From the NCBI RefSeq assembly GCF_010119545.1, contig NZ_JAAEAA010000016.1, forward strand, positions 55,037 through 119,036: DNA of 64,000 bases, read 5' to 3'. The notes below the pieces were generated by a model, which was not told where the DNA came from, ran no database searches, and was given only the letters and a program-made list of their open reading frames with translations. The stretch's first letter is position 1. Every line of letters starts with the position of its first letter. The stretch is from Pontibacter fetidus (GTDB lineage: Bacteria > Bacteroidota > Bacteroidia > Cytophagales > Hymenobacteraceae). The position numbers and the translations under genes are program-made. Shown here one piece after another: positions 15,811 to 24,734 of this stretch.

Positions 15811-16560
15811 ATGAAGCATACCGCAACTACATTAAAAGCTCAAGAAAAGCTAATGAACCTATCTGGATATCCAGTCGAGATAGTAACTATGAAAGAGTTT
15901 GCTATTTCGAGCGGATTGTTAAATGTAGAAAGTTATTTAGGGGTTCATTACTTCGATGGAGAGCAACATATTATAGGTGTTAATTCAGAAAAGCCTGAAA
16001 CAAATGAAAGTACATTTGTTCATGAATGTATTCATGCAATTCTTGATATAGAAGGTTTTCCTAAAGTAAAAATTGACTATAAAGGTTCCGAGGATATAAC
16101 CATAAATAAGAACTGTGACTTGCTAGCAGCTTTCTTGTCTTCTGCAATTCAACATCCTGAAGTCTATAGGAGAATGGACAAGGAGTTTAATATTGATATG
16201 CGGAATTATTTTCAAGGTCTTTTAATTCAGAAAAAAAGTAGATTAACTAAAAAGGATTCTGTTTCCCAAGGGGGCTTAGATGCAGTGCTTAGTAATCAAC
16301 AGGATATTATTGATGGGTTTGAATATTTCTTTTACTCAGAAAACGAACAGAAGGAAATTTTAGATCTTTTTAAGAAGGTATCTCCGAGTGCATTTGATTT
16401 TTTACAAGGAATTAGAAAGAAGTCAAAGCTAGACTTCTATTCTCCAAGTAAAGCAAGAGTATCAGCTTTGGATTTTTTTGAAAGAATAAAAAAATATGGC
16501 GAGAAAAAAGCAGGTCAATCCCTTAATACAATGTTTTGGGATAAAATTTCAATAGAGTAA
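15811..16560 (+). CDS. ImmA/IrrE-like metallopeptidase domain protein
   Basis: The 249-residue protein has the zinc metalloprotease motif HECIH at 71-75 (STFVHECIHAILD). The family context around it is a strand ending IIGVNSE ~15 residues before, and NKNCDLLAAFLSSAI afterwards, which supplies the downstream acidic/helical segment typical of ImmA/IrrE (COG2856). There is no N-terminal HTH. Residues 150-249 are charged and not recognised. ImmA proteins cleave repressors to induce mobile elements, and relatives occur in toxin-antitoxin and antiphage modules. It is the last gene before attR, and its AT-rich composition matches the HEPN gene. The substrate is unknown; the HEPN protein or a repressor are possibilities. 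Confidence 0.75.
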   Translation: MKHTATTLKAQEKLMNLSGYPVEIVTMKEFAISSGLLNVESYLGVHYFDGEQHIIGVNSEKPETNESTFVHECIHAILDIEGFPKVKIDYKGSEDITINKNCDLLAAFLSSAIQHPEVYRRMDKEFNIDMRNYFQGLLIQKKSRLTKKDSVSQGGLDAVLSNQQDIIDGFEYFFYSENEQKEILDLFKKVSPSAFDFLQGIRKKSKLDFYSPSKARVSALDFFERIKKYGEKKAGQSLNTMFWDKISIE

Positions 16561-16600
16561 CCCGCTTTAGGCCTTTTAATAATCAGTCTATCTACATTTA

Positions 16601-16620
16601 TTTGTTACTATTTTGTTACT
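16601..16620 (+). promoter_or_regulatory. Right integrase arm-site pair, two TTTGTTACT repeats
   Basis: TTTGTTACT at 16601-16609 and 16612-16620 repeats the word found three times near attL (2434-2463), with the same 11-bp phasing and orientation. It lies 63 bp inside the attR core. Confidence 0.65.
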
Positions 16621-16682
16621 ATTTAAAAAATCGTTGCTGCATGTTGTTGATATTCAATGATATAAGGTAATGGTTTAATACA

Positions 16683-16694
16683 CGCTCCTGGTAC
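16683..16694 (+). repeat. attR core of the integrative element
   Basis: Exact copy of the last 12 bases of the tRNA-Leu gene region (2311-2322). The original tRNA 3' fragment was left here when the element inserted. The element is therefore about 14.4 kb between core repeats. Confidence 0.85.
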
Positions 16695-16698
16695 ACTT

Positions 16699-16736
16699 AA
16701 AAGCCCCTGTAACTATTAAGTTGCAGGGGCTTTTTT
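16699..16736 (+). terminator. Terminator just outside attR, probably the original tRNA-Leu terminator
   Basis: AAAAGCCCCTG and CAGGGGCTTTT pair, with an additional AACT/AGTT pairing after one mismatch and a 4-nt loop, followed by TTTTTT. It lies 5 nt after the attR core. In the empty site it would directly follow the tRNA-Leu gene. Confidence 0.7.
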
Positions 16737-16815
16737 GTTTTTGGAGTAACGTACATTATAGTTTTAGGTAATTGTTCGTACAGCTATCAAGTAAATAGGT
16801 TTTAACACGAGGAAA

Positions 16816-17217
16816 ATGATCTTATACAGTGGGTTGATTACGTTAGAATATAATCCTGCAACGGACATATTAGAAACTACAATGCCTGATGCTTCGCAGT
16901 TTACGTTACCTGAGGTGCGTTTATGTTTGGATCTTATCATCTCCCACATCCGCAATTACCACATCAGTAAAGCTCTTTTTGATTCTCGCCATACACAACT
17001 GGATATGGGAGAGAAGGAAGACGAATACAAAGCGATGGCAGCGCAGTTTGGGAAAGAATTAATGGATACCCACATCCGTAAAATTGCCCGCTTAGCCTTA
17101 ACAGATAGGAACCGAGAAGAACAGGGTAAAAAGCTACAACAGGTAACAAAACAAACTATCGATATCGGAACCTTCAACAACTATAAAGAGGCATTAAAGT
17201 GGTTGGAAATGGAATAG
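16816..17217 (+). CDS. Conserved small protein of the SpoIIAA/STAS-SEC14-like type (133 aa)
   Basis: The 133-residue protein has an alternating strand/helix pattern: LITLEYNPATDILETTMPDASQFTLPEVRLCLDLIISHIRNYHISKALFDSR at the start, then a long charged helix and a final TFNNYKEALKWLEM helix. The pattern, with a strand ending in a phosphate-site-like DSR, resembles STAS/SEC14-fold proteins of Hymenobacteraceae. The assignment is by pattern only. A weak Shine-Dalgarno-like GAGGA precedes ATG 16816. It is the first host gene after the island. Confidence 0.5.
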   Translation: MILYSGLITLEYNPATDILETTMPDASQFTLPEVRLCLDLIISHIRNYHISKALFDSRHTQLDMGEKEDEYKAMAAQFGKELMDTHIRKIARLALTDRNREEQGKKLQQVTKQTIDIGTFNNYKEALKWLEME

Positions 17218-17461
17218 CTATCAGCCAGTTTGTTTAATTAAGTGGCCTCATTCGCAGACTTAAAACATATTTGCTTACAATGGCTTTTAATTACTTGTTA
17301 AGTGTGATTAATAAGGTGCATCTTAGCCATCAAAACAGCTTCTTTCCAGAGCGGTTTAAATTTCATATTCTTCTTGCCCTTTAAACTATTCTCTCCGTAC
17401 ACGTACAGAGTATAGCATTTATAGTATAGATAGGCCCTTCCCTTTTGTAGTTGGTAATTTT

Positions 17462-18118
17462 ATGATCAGGCTAGTTTTTATTCTGGCACTTTGTGCGGTC
17501 AGTGTTGGTGCGGTGGCGCAGAGGAGTTTTCCTGTACAGCACCACGTGTATGTTGGTGGTGGTATTGCTGTAGCGCCTGAAAGTTTGGCTGGTATCGAAA
17601 GTGCCGATAACAAGGGATATGTAGAGAATGGACCGGTCGTAGCGCTTAACTATCTGGCAAAGTTGCATCGTTACGTCGGTATTGGTGCCACGTTGGGTCA
17701 TAGCCGCAATAACCTGAACGCTGTAGCGGTAGCAAGCTCATTTTCTTCAGCTACAACCGTAAAAACTGAACCTTATGCGCTTACTTACCTGATGGCTGAT
17801 GTATATGGCATGTTGCCTGTAAAGCAATGGCAGTTTTATGTAAGAGGCAGCGCAGGAAGTATATTGCCAACTGGCTGGGAAATGTACATTACAAATGATG
17901 TAGGTAGCGGCACCGTAAAAAGCGGACAACACTTTGTGCCTGCTTACGCCACCGCTGCTGGGGTAACCTATAGTTTAGGGAGAATAGACCTTGGTGTAGA
18001 GTCAAACCTGCTGGCCTCAGAGCCTGAATTTGAAGTGCAGATCAGCAAGTCTGTCAGTTACCGGAAGCAATGGCTTTCAGCTTTTAACCATACCATTAAA
18101 ACAGGTTACCGCTTCTAA
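17462..18118 (+). CDS. Predicted outer-membrane beta-barrel protein (218 aa)
   Basis: A signal peptide (MIRLVFILALCAVSVGAVAQ) is followed by amphipathic strands. These end with a terminal aromatic residue (HTIKTGYRF), the hallmark of Bacteroidota outer-membrane beta-barrels with 8-10 strands. No enzymatic motif is visible and the role is unknown. It converges with rodA, with only 16 nt between stop codons and no hairpin seen there. Confidence 0.7.
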   Translation: MIRLVFILALCAVSVGAVAQRSFPVQHHVYVGGGIAVAPESLAGIESADNKGYVENGPVVALNYLAKLHRYVGIGATLGHSRNNLNAVAVASSFSSATTVKTEPYALTYLMADVYGMLPVKQWQFYVRGSAGSILPTGWEMYITNDVGSGTVKSGQHFVPAYATAAGVTYSLGRIDLGVESNLLASEPEFEVQISKSVSYRKQWLSAFNHTIKTGYRF

Positions 18119-18134
18119 GGTATAACTATAGATT

Positions 18135-19457
18135 TTACCTGGACAGATCCTGGGCGCGGTTGGCATCTATGGCCAGCAAAATATAGAGCAAAATTGTAAA
18201 CGACCATAACGACGAGCCTCCATAGCTAAAGAATGGTAATGGAATACCCACCACTGGGGCTAACCCTATAGTCATGCCGATGTTTACCAGGAAGTGAAAG
18301 AAGATGATAGAAGCCACGCAATAGCCGTAAGTTCTGGCAAAAACCGATTTCTGACGCTCGGCTATACTTACGATACGGGTCATCAGTAGCAGGAACAAAA
18401 CTATAAGCACGGTACTACCTATCCAGCCATGCTCTTCCCCAATTGTACAGAAAATAAAGTCGGTACTTTGCTCCGGCACAAAATCGAATTTGGTCTGTGT
18501 GCCGTCCAGAAATCCTTTTCCAAACAAACCTCCTGAGCCAATCGCAATCTTTGACTGCGTTACGTTCCAGCCGTAGCCCAGTGGGTCAGCTTCGGGGCTT
18601 ATAAGGGCTTTAATACGGTTTTGCTGGTGTGGCTGCAGTACATCATTTATAAAATAATCCACACTAAAGATCATGCCCACAATCAGCAGCAACAGCGCAA
18701 CCATAGACTTGATACGGCGCATCAACCTATAGTCCAGCCAAATGGCTGCACCCATCAGCACAATAATGCCCGAAATCAGGTATAGTTTGGGTACTAATAA
18801 GGTAAGTATAAAAATAGCTGCTGCAGATCCGCCAATTATCAAAATCAATGGCGACATGCCTTCGCGGAAGTAAGCAAGTATAAATGCCCCGAAAACCAGT
18901 GCCGAACCAGTTTCATTTTGCAGGATGATGATAGCAGGAGGTAACAACGTAATTACAGCCAGGATCATCTGATCCTTCATATTCTGATGGCGAAGGTTTG
19001 CACCATTTAAGAACTTGGATGCAGCCAACGCCGTAGCAAATTTTGCAAGCTCGGCAGGCTGTAAGCGCACGCCACCGCCCAGGTCGAGCCAGGACCGTGA
19101 ACCCGCAATAGGACTAGCTACAGCCAGGGTAAAGAGCAGCAAGAGTATAATAAACCCGTAAATAGGGTAAGCCAAGTGCTCAAATATCTTGTAATCTACA
19201 GCTAGCAGCATCGTTATCAGTATAACGGATGTGCCTATCCAAAGCAGCTGCTTACCAGAGTTTATGTCAAAACTAAAAATGTTGACCACGTTATCCGGGC
19301 TGTACACAACCGCATAAATATTCATCCAGCCGAGCGCCACCAACAGGAAGTACAACAATACCGTAACCCAATCCAGGTTATTAAAGATATTGCGCGAGGT
19401 ACGCTTGCTACTACGCGTAGCAATTTTATACTTCGGTATGGTCTGTTCTACTGGCAT
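18135..19457 (-). CDS. rodA: Rod-shape-determining SEDS glycosyltransferase RodA
   Basis: RodA polymerises peptidoglycan glycan strands in the elongasome with its partner PBP2. The 440-residue protein has about ten membrane segments. It also has SEDS signatures: SRSWLDLGGGVRLQPAELAK in the middle, GSGGLFGKGFLDGTQTKFDFVPEQSTDFIF with the catalytic Asp region, and the C-terminal PFFSYGGSSL. It is the last gene of the mreB-mreC-mreD-pbp2-rodA operon and starts 3 nt after the pbp2 stop, so the two subunits are made together. The length is somewhat longer than the ~370 of proteobacterial RodA, as is usual in Bacteroidota. Confidence 0.95.
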   Translation of the reverse strand: MPVEQTIPKYKIATRSSKRTSRNIFNNLDWVTVLLYFLLVALGWMNIYAVVYSPDNVVNIFSFDINSGKQLLWIGTSVILITMLLAVDYKIFEHLAYPIYGFIILLLLFTLAVASPIAGSRSWLDLGGGVRLQPAELAKFATALAASKFLNGANLRHQNMKDQMILAVITLLPPAIIILQNETGSALVFGAFILAYFREGMSPLILIIGGSAAAIFILTLLVPKLYLISGIIVLMGAAIWLDYRLMRRIKSMVALLLLIVGMIFSVDYFINDVLQPHQQNRIKALISPEADPLGYGWNVTQSKIAIGSGGLFGKGFLDGTQTKFDFVPEQSTDFIFCTIGEEHGWIGSTVLIVLFLLLMTRIVSIAERQKSVFARTYGYCVASIIFFHFLVNIGMTIGLAPVVGIPLPFFSYGGSSLWSFTILLYILLAIDANRAQDLSR

Positions 19458-19460
19458 TTG

Positions 19461-21293
19461 TTAGTCAATATTCAGGTATTGGCGGCTAAGCACCCATTTC
19501 TCTTTCCACTTAACTTTTGTCGAAACAGAATCGGTCAGGTATTTTTCCATCATCAGGCCGGCAATTGGCGCCGCCGACTGTGCCCCAAAACCTGCGTTCT
19601 CCACATAAACCGCAATCGCGATCTTTGGGTTCTCTTTTGGTGCAAATGCTACAAACACGGCATGGTCTTTACCCTGTGGGTTTTCGGCTGTACCTGTTTT
19701 GCCGCAAACTTCAATGCCCAGGTGCGCCAATGATGCATTGCGGCCTGTACCTGAACTGACTACAGCTGCCATACCATCTACTACAGGAGCATAATGTTTT
19801 GACTCAACAGAGGCATAGTTTCGCTTCTGGTATTCTCTTAACGGCTTGCCTTTTTCGCCCACGGCACGCACAATATGCGGTTTAATATAATAGCCCCTGT
19901 TGGCAATAATAGCCATAAAATTAGCCATTTGCAGCGGTGTTACGCCTAACTCACCCTGGCCTATACTTAGCGAATAGATCGTTGAGAATTTCCAGCGGTT
20001 CTCGCCATATATTTTGTTATACATGGCAGGTGATGCTACAATGCCTTGTTTCTCGTTCGGAAGGTCTATGCCCAACGTTGTGCCAAAGCCGAAAGTCGTT
20101 ATCTGCTTACGCCATTCTGCCAAACCTATAGCGGTATCTTTAAACGGGTTTGAGGATTTTCCCTGGTTTATAGATGCCCTGAAAAGCTGGTAAAAGTATG
20201 GGTTACAGGATGTTTTAATAGCTATTGTCATATCGGTAGGGGCGGGGTGTGCGTGCGAACACGTTACCAAGGCCTGGTTACACGGATAGCCTGTATTCGG
20301 GGTAACTACGCCTTCCTGCAACGCAATAAGCGCATGTGCCAGTTTAAAGATAGAGCCCGGCGGGTTGCTGCTTGCCATGATCGGGCGGTTAAACATGGTC
20401 TTGTTCGGGTCGGTAAGCAGCTGCATGTAATTCTTGCCATAGTCCTTGCCGGTGAACAGGTTCGGATCGTAAAACGGGGCTGAGATATAAGCCAGCACTT
20501 CGCCGGTAGAGGGTTCTATAGCAACCACACTGCCCTTAGCGCCATTCATCAGGTACTCGCCATACTTCTGCAGTTCCAGGTCTATAGTGCTATACAGGTT
20601 TTTGCCGGCCACCGAAAGTGTATCGTAAGCGCCATCTTTAAATGGCCCTTTCTCAATGCCGCGCACGTTTACCATAATATGCTTCACACCACGCTGGCCC
20701 ATCAGGTATTTTTCGTATTCCAGCTCAATACCGCTTTTGCCAATGTAGTCGCCAGGGCGGTAACCGGCATAAGCTGTATCTTCCAGTTGTTTCGGGCTGA
20801 TCTCGGCAATATACCCTAAGGCATGCGACAAACTGCTGTGCGAATAACCACGTGCTGTACGCGCATTAATGTAAAATCCCGGGAAGTCGATCAGGTTATC
20901 CTGGATGTGGGCAATATCCTGAGTGGTTAGTTTTTGATAAAAAATGGATGGCTTAACAGGAGAATACGACCTTGCTTTTTTCAGCCGCTCACGCACATCT
21001 TCAAAAGGCAAGCCTAAAAGCTTAGCTAACCGAAGCGTATCGGGCTCGCGGGCTTCTTTTGGCACTACCATCAGGTCATAAACGGGCGTATTCTCAACCA
21101 ACAGTTTTCCGTTGCGGTCATAAATTAGCCCCCGGAAAGGATACTGGATAACGGTTTTGATAGCATTTGTTTCGGCGGCTTGTTTATAGCTGCTGTCTAC
21201 TACCTGTATGTAAAAAAGGCGCAGGGCAAACACAATACCGACCACTACAAAGATGGCCTGAATAACGTACTTTCTGTTTTCTAAGTAATTCAT
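19461..21293 (-). CDS. mrdA: Penicillin-binding protein 2, elongasome transpeptidase
   Basis: The 610-residue class B PBP cross-links peptidoglycan during elongation. It has an N-terminal membrane anchor (YVIQAIFVVVGIVFALRLFYIQVV), a pedestal domain with the RGLIYDRNGKLLVENTP motif, and a transpeptidase domain. The active-site motifs are SIFK (in NPPGSIFKLAHAL), SCN (KTSCNPYF) and KTG (CGKTGTAENP). The gene overlaps neither neighbour but sits 4 nt after mreD and 3 nt before rodA. All catalytic motifs are intact. Confidence 0.95.
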   Translation of the reverse strand: MNYLENRKYVIQAIFVVVGIVFALRLFYIQVVDSSYKQAAETNAIKTVIQYPFRGLIYDRNGKLLVENTPVYDLMVVPKEAREPDTLRLAKLLGLPFEDVRERLKKARSYSPVKPSIFYQKLTTQDIAHIQDNLIDFPGFYINARTARGYSHSSLSHALGYIAEISPKQLEDTAYAGYRPGDYIGKSGIELEYEKYLMGQRGVKHIMVNVRGIEKGPFKDGAYDTLSVAGKNLYSTIDLELQKYGEYLMNGAKGSVVAIEPSTGEVLAYISAPFYDPNLFTGKDYGKNYMQLLTDPNKTMFNRPIMASSNPPGSIFKLAHALIALQEGVVTPNTGYPCNQALVTCSHAHPAPTDMTIAIKTSCNPYFYQLFRASINQGKSSNPFKDTAIGLAEWRKQITTFGFGTTLGIDLPNEKQGIVASPAMYNKIYGENRWKFSTIYSLSIGQGELGVTPLQMANFMAIIANRGYYIKPHIVRAVGEKGKPLREYQKRNYASVESKHYAPVVDGMAAVVSSGTGRNASLAHLGIEVCGKTGTAENPQGKDHAVFVAFAPKENPKIAIAVYVENAGFGAQSAAPIAGLMMEKYLTDSVSTKVKWKEKWVLSRQYLNID

Positions 21294-21297
21294 TTAA

Positions 21298-21816
21298 TTA
21301 TCTCTTCGCTCTCTTTGCAGAGAAGAACAGTAATTGAAGTATCACGACTACAACCCCTGTAAATAAAGTGCTTAGCAATATTTTAACCAGCGTATACCAC
21401 TCAAAGCTGATGATCTCTAAAAAGAACACGGCCGCATGGTGCACCACTATAAGTATAAATGCATAGGTCAGGAACCAGTTCCATCCCATTATATGCAGGT
21501 TGGCAGCGTCGCTCGCTTCGTAACCATCGCGGGGGGTGAGAAGGTTCAATATATGAGGGCGTAAAAATGCCAGCAGCACACTAGCCGCAGCGTGTATGCC
21601 CATGGTATCATAAAAAACATCTACCGTAAACCCAACTATAAACCCAAGCAGCAACAGTACCAGCCTGTTTATATTGATAGGCAGAAATAGCAGGAAAGCG
21701 ATATAAATAAAACAGAAACCCGTACTGAACAGCACCAGGTTATCGAAAAGCAGAATTTGCAGCGCTACAAACAGTATGAACTGCACAATATGTCGGATGC
21801 CGAAAGTGCTATTCAT
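21298..21816 (-). CDS. mreD: Rod shape-determining protein MreD
   Basis: The 172-residue protein has five to six hydrophobic segments and almost no soluble parts, as expected for MreD, the membrane partner of MreC in the elongasome. Sequence conservation in the family is weak, so the call rests on size, topology and the position between mreC and pbp2. Its start overlaps the mreC end by 8 nt. Confidence 0.88.
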   Translation of the reverse strand: MNSTFGIRHIVQFILFVALQILLFDNLVLFSTGFCFIYIAFLLFLPININRLVLLLLGFIVGFTVDVFYDTMGIHAAASVLLAFLRPHILNLLTPRDGYEASDAANLHIMGWNWFLTYAFILIVVHHAAVFFLEIISFEWYTLVKILLSTLFTGVVVVILQLLFFSAKRAKR

Positions 21817-22693
21817 TTGGAAGTATACCTGCGTTATGTTCTAAAGTATCCCGTTCTGCTTTCTGCATATTCTCTACCACGTACACAAAAGACAGCTGAG
21901 CAAAATCTACGGCCAGCTTCACTTTTATAGTGTAAAAACTTTTATCAGCTTCTTTTGCCACCGAGCTTATAGTTCCAACCATCACTCCTTCCGGGAAAAC
22001 GGTGTTAAAGCCGCTGGTTACAACGGTATCGCCTTTGGCCAGCTTTACATGCAATGGTATGTAGTCAAGTATAGCGGTACGGTAATCGCCGCCAAGCCAT
22101 TTAACCGTACCCATGGTGTTATTTTTCTTGATCTTGGCCGAGATCAGCATCTGTGAATGCAGAAGCGAAGTAACCGTAGAATAGTTATCTGAAACCGTTT
22201 TAACACGGCCAACCACGCCATTCGAAGCAATTACGCCCATGCCCGGCTCTACACCATCTTTTGTGCCGATTGAAAGCGTCAGGTAATTGTTAGTGCGGCG
22301 AACGGAGTTGTTTATTACACGGCCCGCATGAAGTGTAAAGGATTGAGGTCCTGTTCTAAGTGAATCAACTATAGTTGTATCAGGCAGCACCACCAACGTT
22401 GTATCCATCTTTCGGGTGCTGTCAGCCATACTGGTCTGCCTGTACTTCATCACTTCCTGGCGGAGCAAAGCATTTTCGCTGGCGAGCGTGCTATTTACCG
22501 TTGCCAGGTTAAAATAGTCTGTAACGCCGCTCTGGAACTCCAGCACGCGGCCTACATACCTGTTTGCAGAATTAAAAAAGGCTGCGCCCTGATACGTGTT
22601 GTACTGTACGATCAGGTAAATACAGAATGCTTCCAGCAGCACGAACACCAGGAACGCACGGAACCGGTAAATAAACGCAAAAAGATTCCGCAT
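21809..22693 (-). CDS. mreC: Rod shape-determining protein MreC
   Basis: The 294-residue protein has a short cytoplasmic start, one transmembrane helix (FRAFLVFVLLEAFCIYLIV), a coiled coil at ~60-85 (NSTLASENALLRQEVMKYR) and the periplasmic two-barrel MreC domain, with family phrases such as GVEPGMGVIASNGVVGRV and GDTVVTSGFNTVFPEGVMVGTI. MreC links MreB to PBP2 and RodA. It starts 9 nt after mreB in the same operon. Confidence 0.95.
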   Translation of the reverse strand: MRNLFAFIYRFRAFLVFVLLEAFCIYLIVQYNTYQGAAFFNSANRYVGRVLEFQSGVTDYFNLATVNSTLASENALLRQEVMKYRQTSMADSTRKMDTTLVVLPDTTIVDSLRTGPQSFTLHAGRVINNSVRRTNNYLTLSIGTKDGVEPGMGVIASNGVVGRVKTVSDNYSTVTSLLHSQMLISAKIKKNNTMGTVKWLGGDYRTAILDYIPLHVKLAKGDTVVTSGFNTVFPEGVMVGTISSVAKEADKSFYTIKVKLAVDFAQLSFVYVVENMQKAERDTLEHNAGILPNE

Positions 22694-22702
22694 GCAGCTC
22701 TG

Positions 22703-23728
22703 TTACGTCAGCAGGACGTTCTTAAAGCCTTCGATATTTTTAATGGCAGCTCCTGTACCGCGCACAACCGCTCTTAACGGATCCTCAGCAATGTGAATAG
22801 GAAGCTTGGTTTTAGCAGCCAGACGCTTATCAAAACCGCGTAGCAACGCACCACCACCAGTCAGGTGTATACCATTGTCGTAGATGTCGGCAGATAATTC
22901 CGGCGGAGCAATTTCCAGTGCCTTCAGTACCGCTTCTTCTATTTTAGAAACTGATTTATCCAGTGCGATGGCGATTTCCTGGTAAGTTACTTTAATAACT
23001 TTTGGGATACCGGTCATCAGGTCACGGCCACGAATCTCGTAATCAGCTGGTGGGTTCTCGATCTCGGTAAGAGCGGCGCCCACTTCAATTTTAATTTTCT
23101 CAGCAGAACGCTCACCGATCAGCAGGTTGTGCTGGCGGCGCATGTAATCCAGGATATCTTTTGTGAAAACATCACCGGCTACACGGATAGACTGGTCGCA
23201 AACAATACCAGAAAGGGCAACTACGGCGATCTCTGTGGTACCACCCCCGATGTCCACGATCATAGAACCGATAGGTTGCTCCACGTCGATACCGATACCG
23301 ATAGCAGCTGCCATTGGCTCCTGTATCATCCAAACTTCTTTGGCACCGGCATGCTGCGCGGAGTCACGAACGGCACGTTTCTCCACCTCCGTAATACCCG
23401 ACGGAATACAAATTACCATGCGGTGCGAAGGCTGGAACAAGCGACGGCCAGTATCAATCATCTTGATCATACCACGGATCATCTCTTCGGCTGCGTGGAA
23501 GTCGGCAATTACACCATCTTTCAGCGGACGAATAGTTTTGATGTTTTCGTGGGTTTTTTCGTGCATCTGCATCGCCTGGCGCCCAATGGCAAGTACTTTG
23601 CCCGTTGTTCTGTCCACGGCAATAATAGATGGCTCGTCGACCACGATCTTATCGTTATGGATGATCAGGGTATTTGCGGTACCAAGGTCAATGGCTATAT
23701 CGCTGGAGAAAAAATTAAAAAGTCCCAT
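22703..23728 (-). CDS. mreB: Actin-like rod shape-determining protein MreB
   Basis: The 341-residue MreB forms the cytoskeletal filaments that guide wall elongation. It has the actin-fold nucleotide motifs: IAIDLGTANTLI (phosphate 1, ~11-22), VDIGGGTTEIAV (phosphate 2, ~164-175) and LTGGGALLRG (adenosine motif, near ~290). N-terminal FNFFSS is the membrane-contact start. It is the first gene of the mre operon. Unlike its operon partners it has no CTATAG words, a pattern shared with susCD and suggesting selection for optimal codons in an abundant protein. Confidence 0.97.
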   Translation of the reverse strand: MGLFNFFSSDIAIDLGTANTLIIHNDKIVVDEPSIIAVDRTTGKVLAIGRQAMQMHEKTHENIKTIRPLKDGVIADFHAAEEMIRGMIKMIDTGRRLFQPSHRMVICIPSGITEVEKRAVRDSAQHAGAKEVWMIQEPMAAAIGIGIDVEQPIGSMIVDIGGGTTEIAVVALSGIVCDQSIRVAGDVFTKDILDYMRRQHNLLIGERSAEKIKIEVGAALTEIENPPADYEIRGRDLMTGIPKVIKVTYQEIAIALDKSVSKIEEAVLKALEIAPPELSADIYDNGIHLTGGGALLRGFDKRLAAKTKLPIHIAEDPLRAVVRGTGAAIKNIEGFKNVLLT

Positions 23729-24734
23729 TTTGTATATGTGCGGGCGTGCGGTAGCCCTTTTTATATTTCAAATATACTATAATTATTGAGTATAAACCCG
23801 CCGCAAAATTAGTGATTTTAAACAGAATTTATAATGTACTTCAGGTATAGGGGTGTGTTTTTATAATTTTAGTTATAAAAAGCCTGTCTGTAGCTGTTTT
23901 TCAGGGGTATAACGGTGGTTTATAGTATAAATTGAGTTGGGTGTGAAGTATAGTTAGGGTCATGTCATTTCGAACAACGTGAGAAACTTTAGTTCTATAG
24001 TTGAAGTCTATACTTGCTTGAACTAAGTTATCCTTTCATAGTTTACTGTTTTCCTAGGAGCTCTATTAACCTATCGTTTCAATCCAGCTTTGGTGCCCTC
24101 ATGGCCGGGAGGCCTCGTCTTGGGGGAAGGGGCCCTCGATAAGGGCATCGCGCTGCTGGGGGTAGGGGCCCTCTTCTAGCTTCCTCTGCTCGTTCCTCGC
24201 AATGCCTTACAGCACCGGAACCTCTCGAGGCGCTCAACCCAAAGACTGCGATCTTTCTACTATTGACCGCTTAGCTATAGTTTGAAACGGTAAGCTTCGA
24301 CGTTGATCATGGTTATAGTTCTGTAGGGACAGGTCGCGACCTGTCCGCCCATGGACTGTAACTATAAAACCATAAATCTAACTTTAGCAGCAGTAGAACT
24401 GTCCCCTTGAGGGGACTACATGGGTGTTGAAACAGCAACTATACAACTATACTTTTAACTATAGCAGCGATTGAAAAACTCCCTCTCCTGTTTTTAGGAG
24501 AGGGTTGGGGTGAGGTGAAATACTAACTATAAAACTATTGCTCCAACTATAGCAGCAGCAGAAAAAGCTCCCCGCCTTAGACTACCGAGAAGCGATTTCG
24601 AAGGTAGCGAGCGTAGCTCTGAGGGGATAAAGGGGTGGCTGAACTACGGTAACTATGAAACTATAACATTGACTATAGCAACAACCCAATCCTACTAATT
24701 CTTATAAATCCAGAAAATCCTGATTCAGATAAAC
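23729..24734. repeat. Gene-free region between mreB and purH holding composite repeat copy A
   Basis: No credible gene is seen. 23729-23950 is the AT-rich mre operon upstream region. 23960-24680 is a copy of a composite repeat seen again at 36.5 and 50.6 kb. The shared core is 24057-24262 (words GGCCGGGAGGCCTCGTCTT, GCATCGCGCTGCTG, GGCGCTCAACCCAAAGACTG). It is followed by a 20-base palindrome GGACAGGTCGCGACCTGTCC (24327-24346), a CCCTCTCC..GGAGAGGG hairpin ending GGGGTGAGG near 24480-24520, and AATCCTGATTCAGA near 24716-24729. Extra short insertions (GGGGCCCTC repeats at ~24130-24170) distinguish this copy. Confidence 0.75.

Larger units (their letters stand above)
2311..16694. mobile_element. 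tRNA-Leu-integrated genomic island (~14.4 kb) carrying RM and HEPN/ImmA defence-type genes
   Basis: Boundaries are the 12-bp direct repeats at 2311-2322 and 16683-16694. Matching TTTGTTACT arm-site clusters lie just inside each end. Inside are an integrase next to attL, an excisionase-like HTH, a gene II/X-like replication protein, two small unknown genes, a four-gene type I RM operon and an AT-rich HEPN/ImmA module. No relaxase, type IV secretion or phage structural genes are visible, so it would depend on a helper for transfer or be a satellite-like/integrated plasmid form. Host genes resume directly after a terminator that fits the original tRNA-Leu terminator (16699-16736). Confidence 0.8.

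Noticed and set aside
23960..24680. Insertion sequence in the composite repeat
   Set aside because: No transposase frame and no clear terminal inverted repeats with target duplication could be found by eye.
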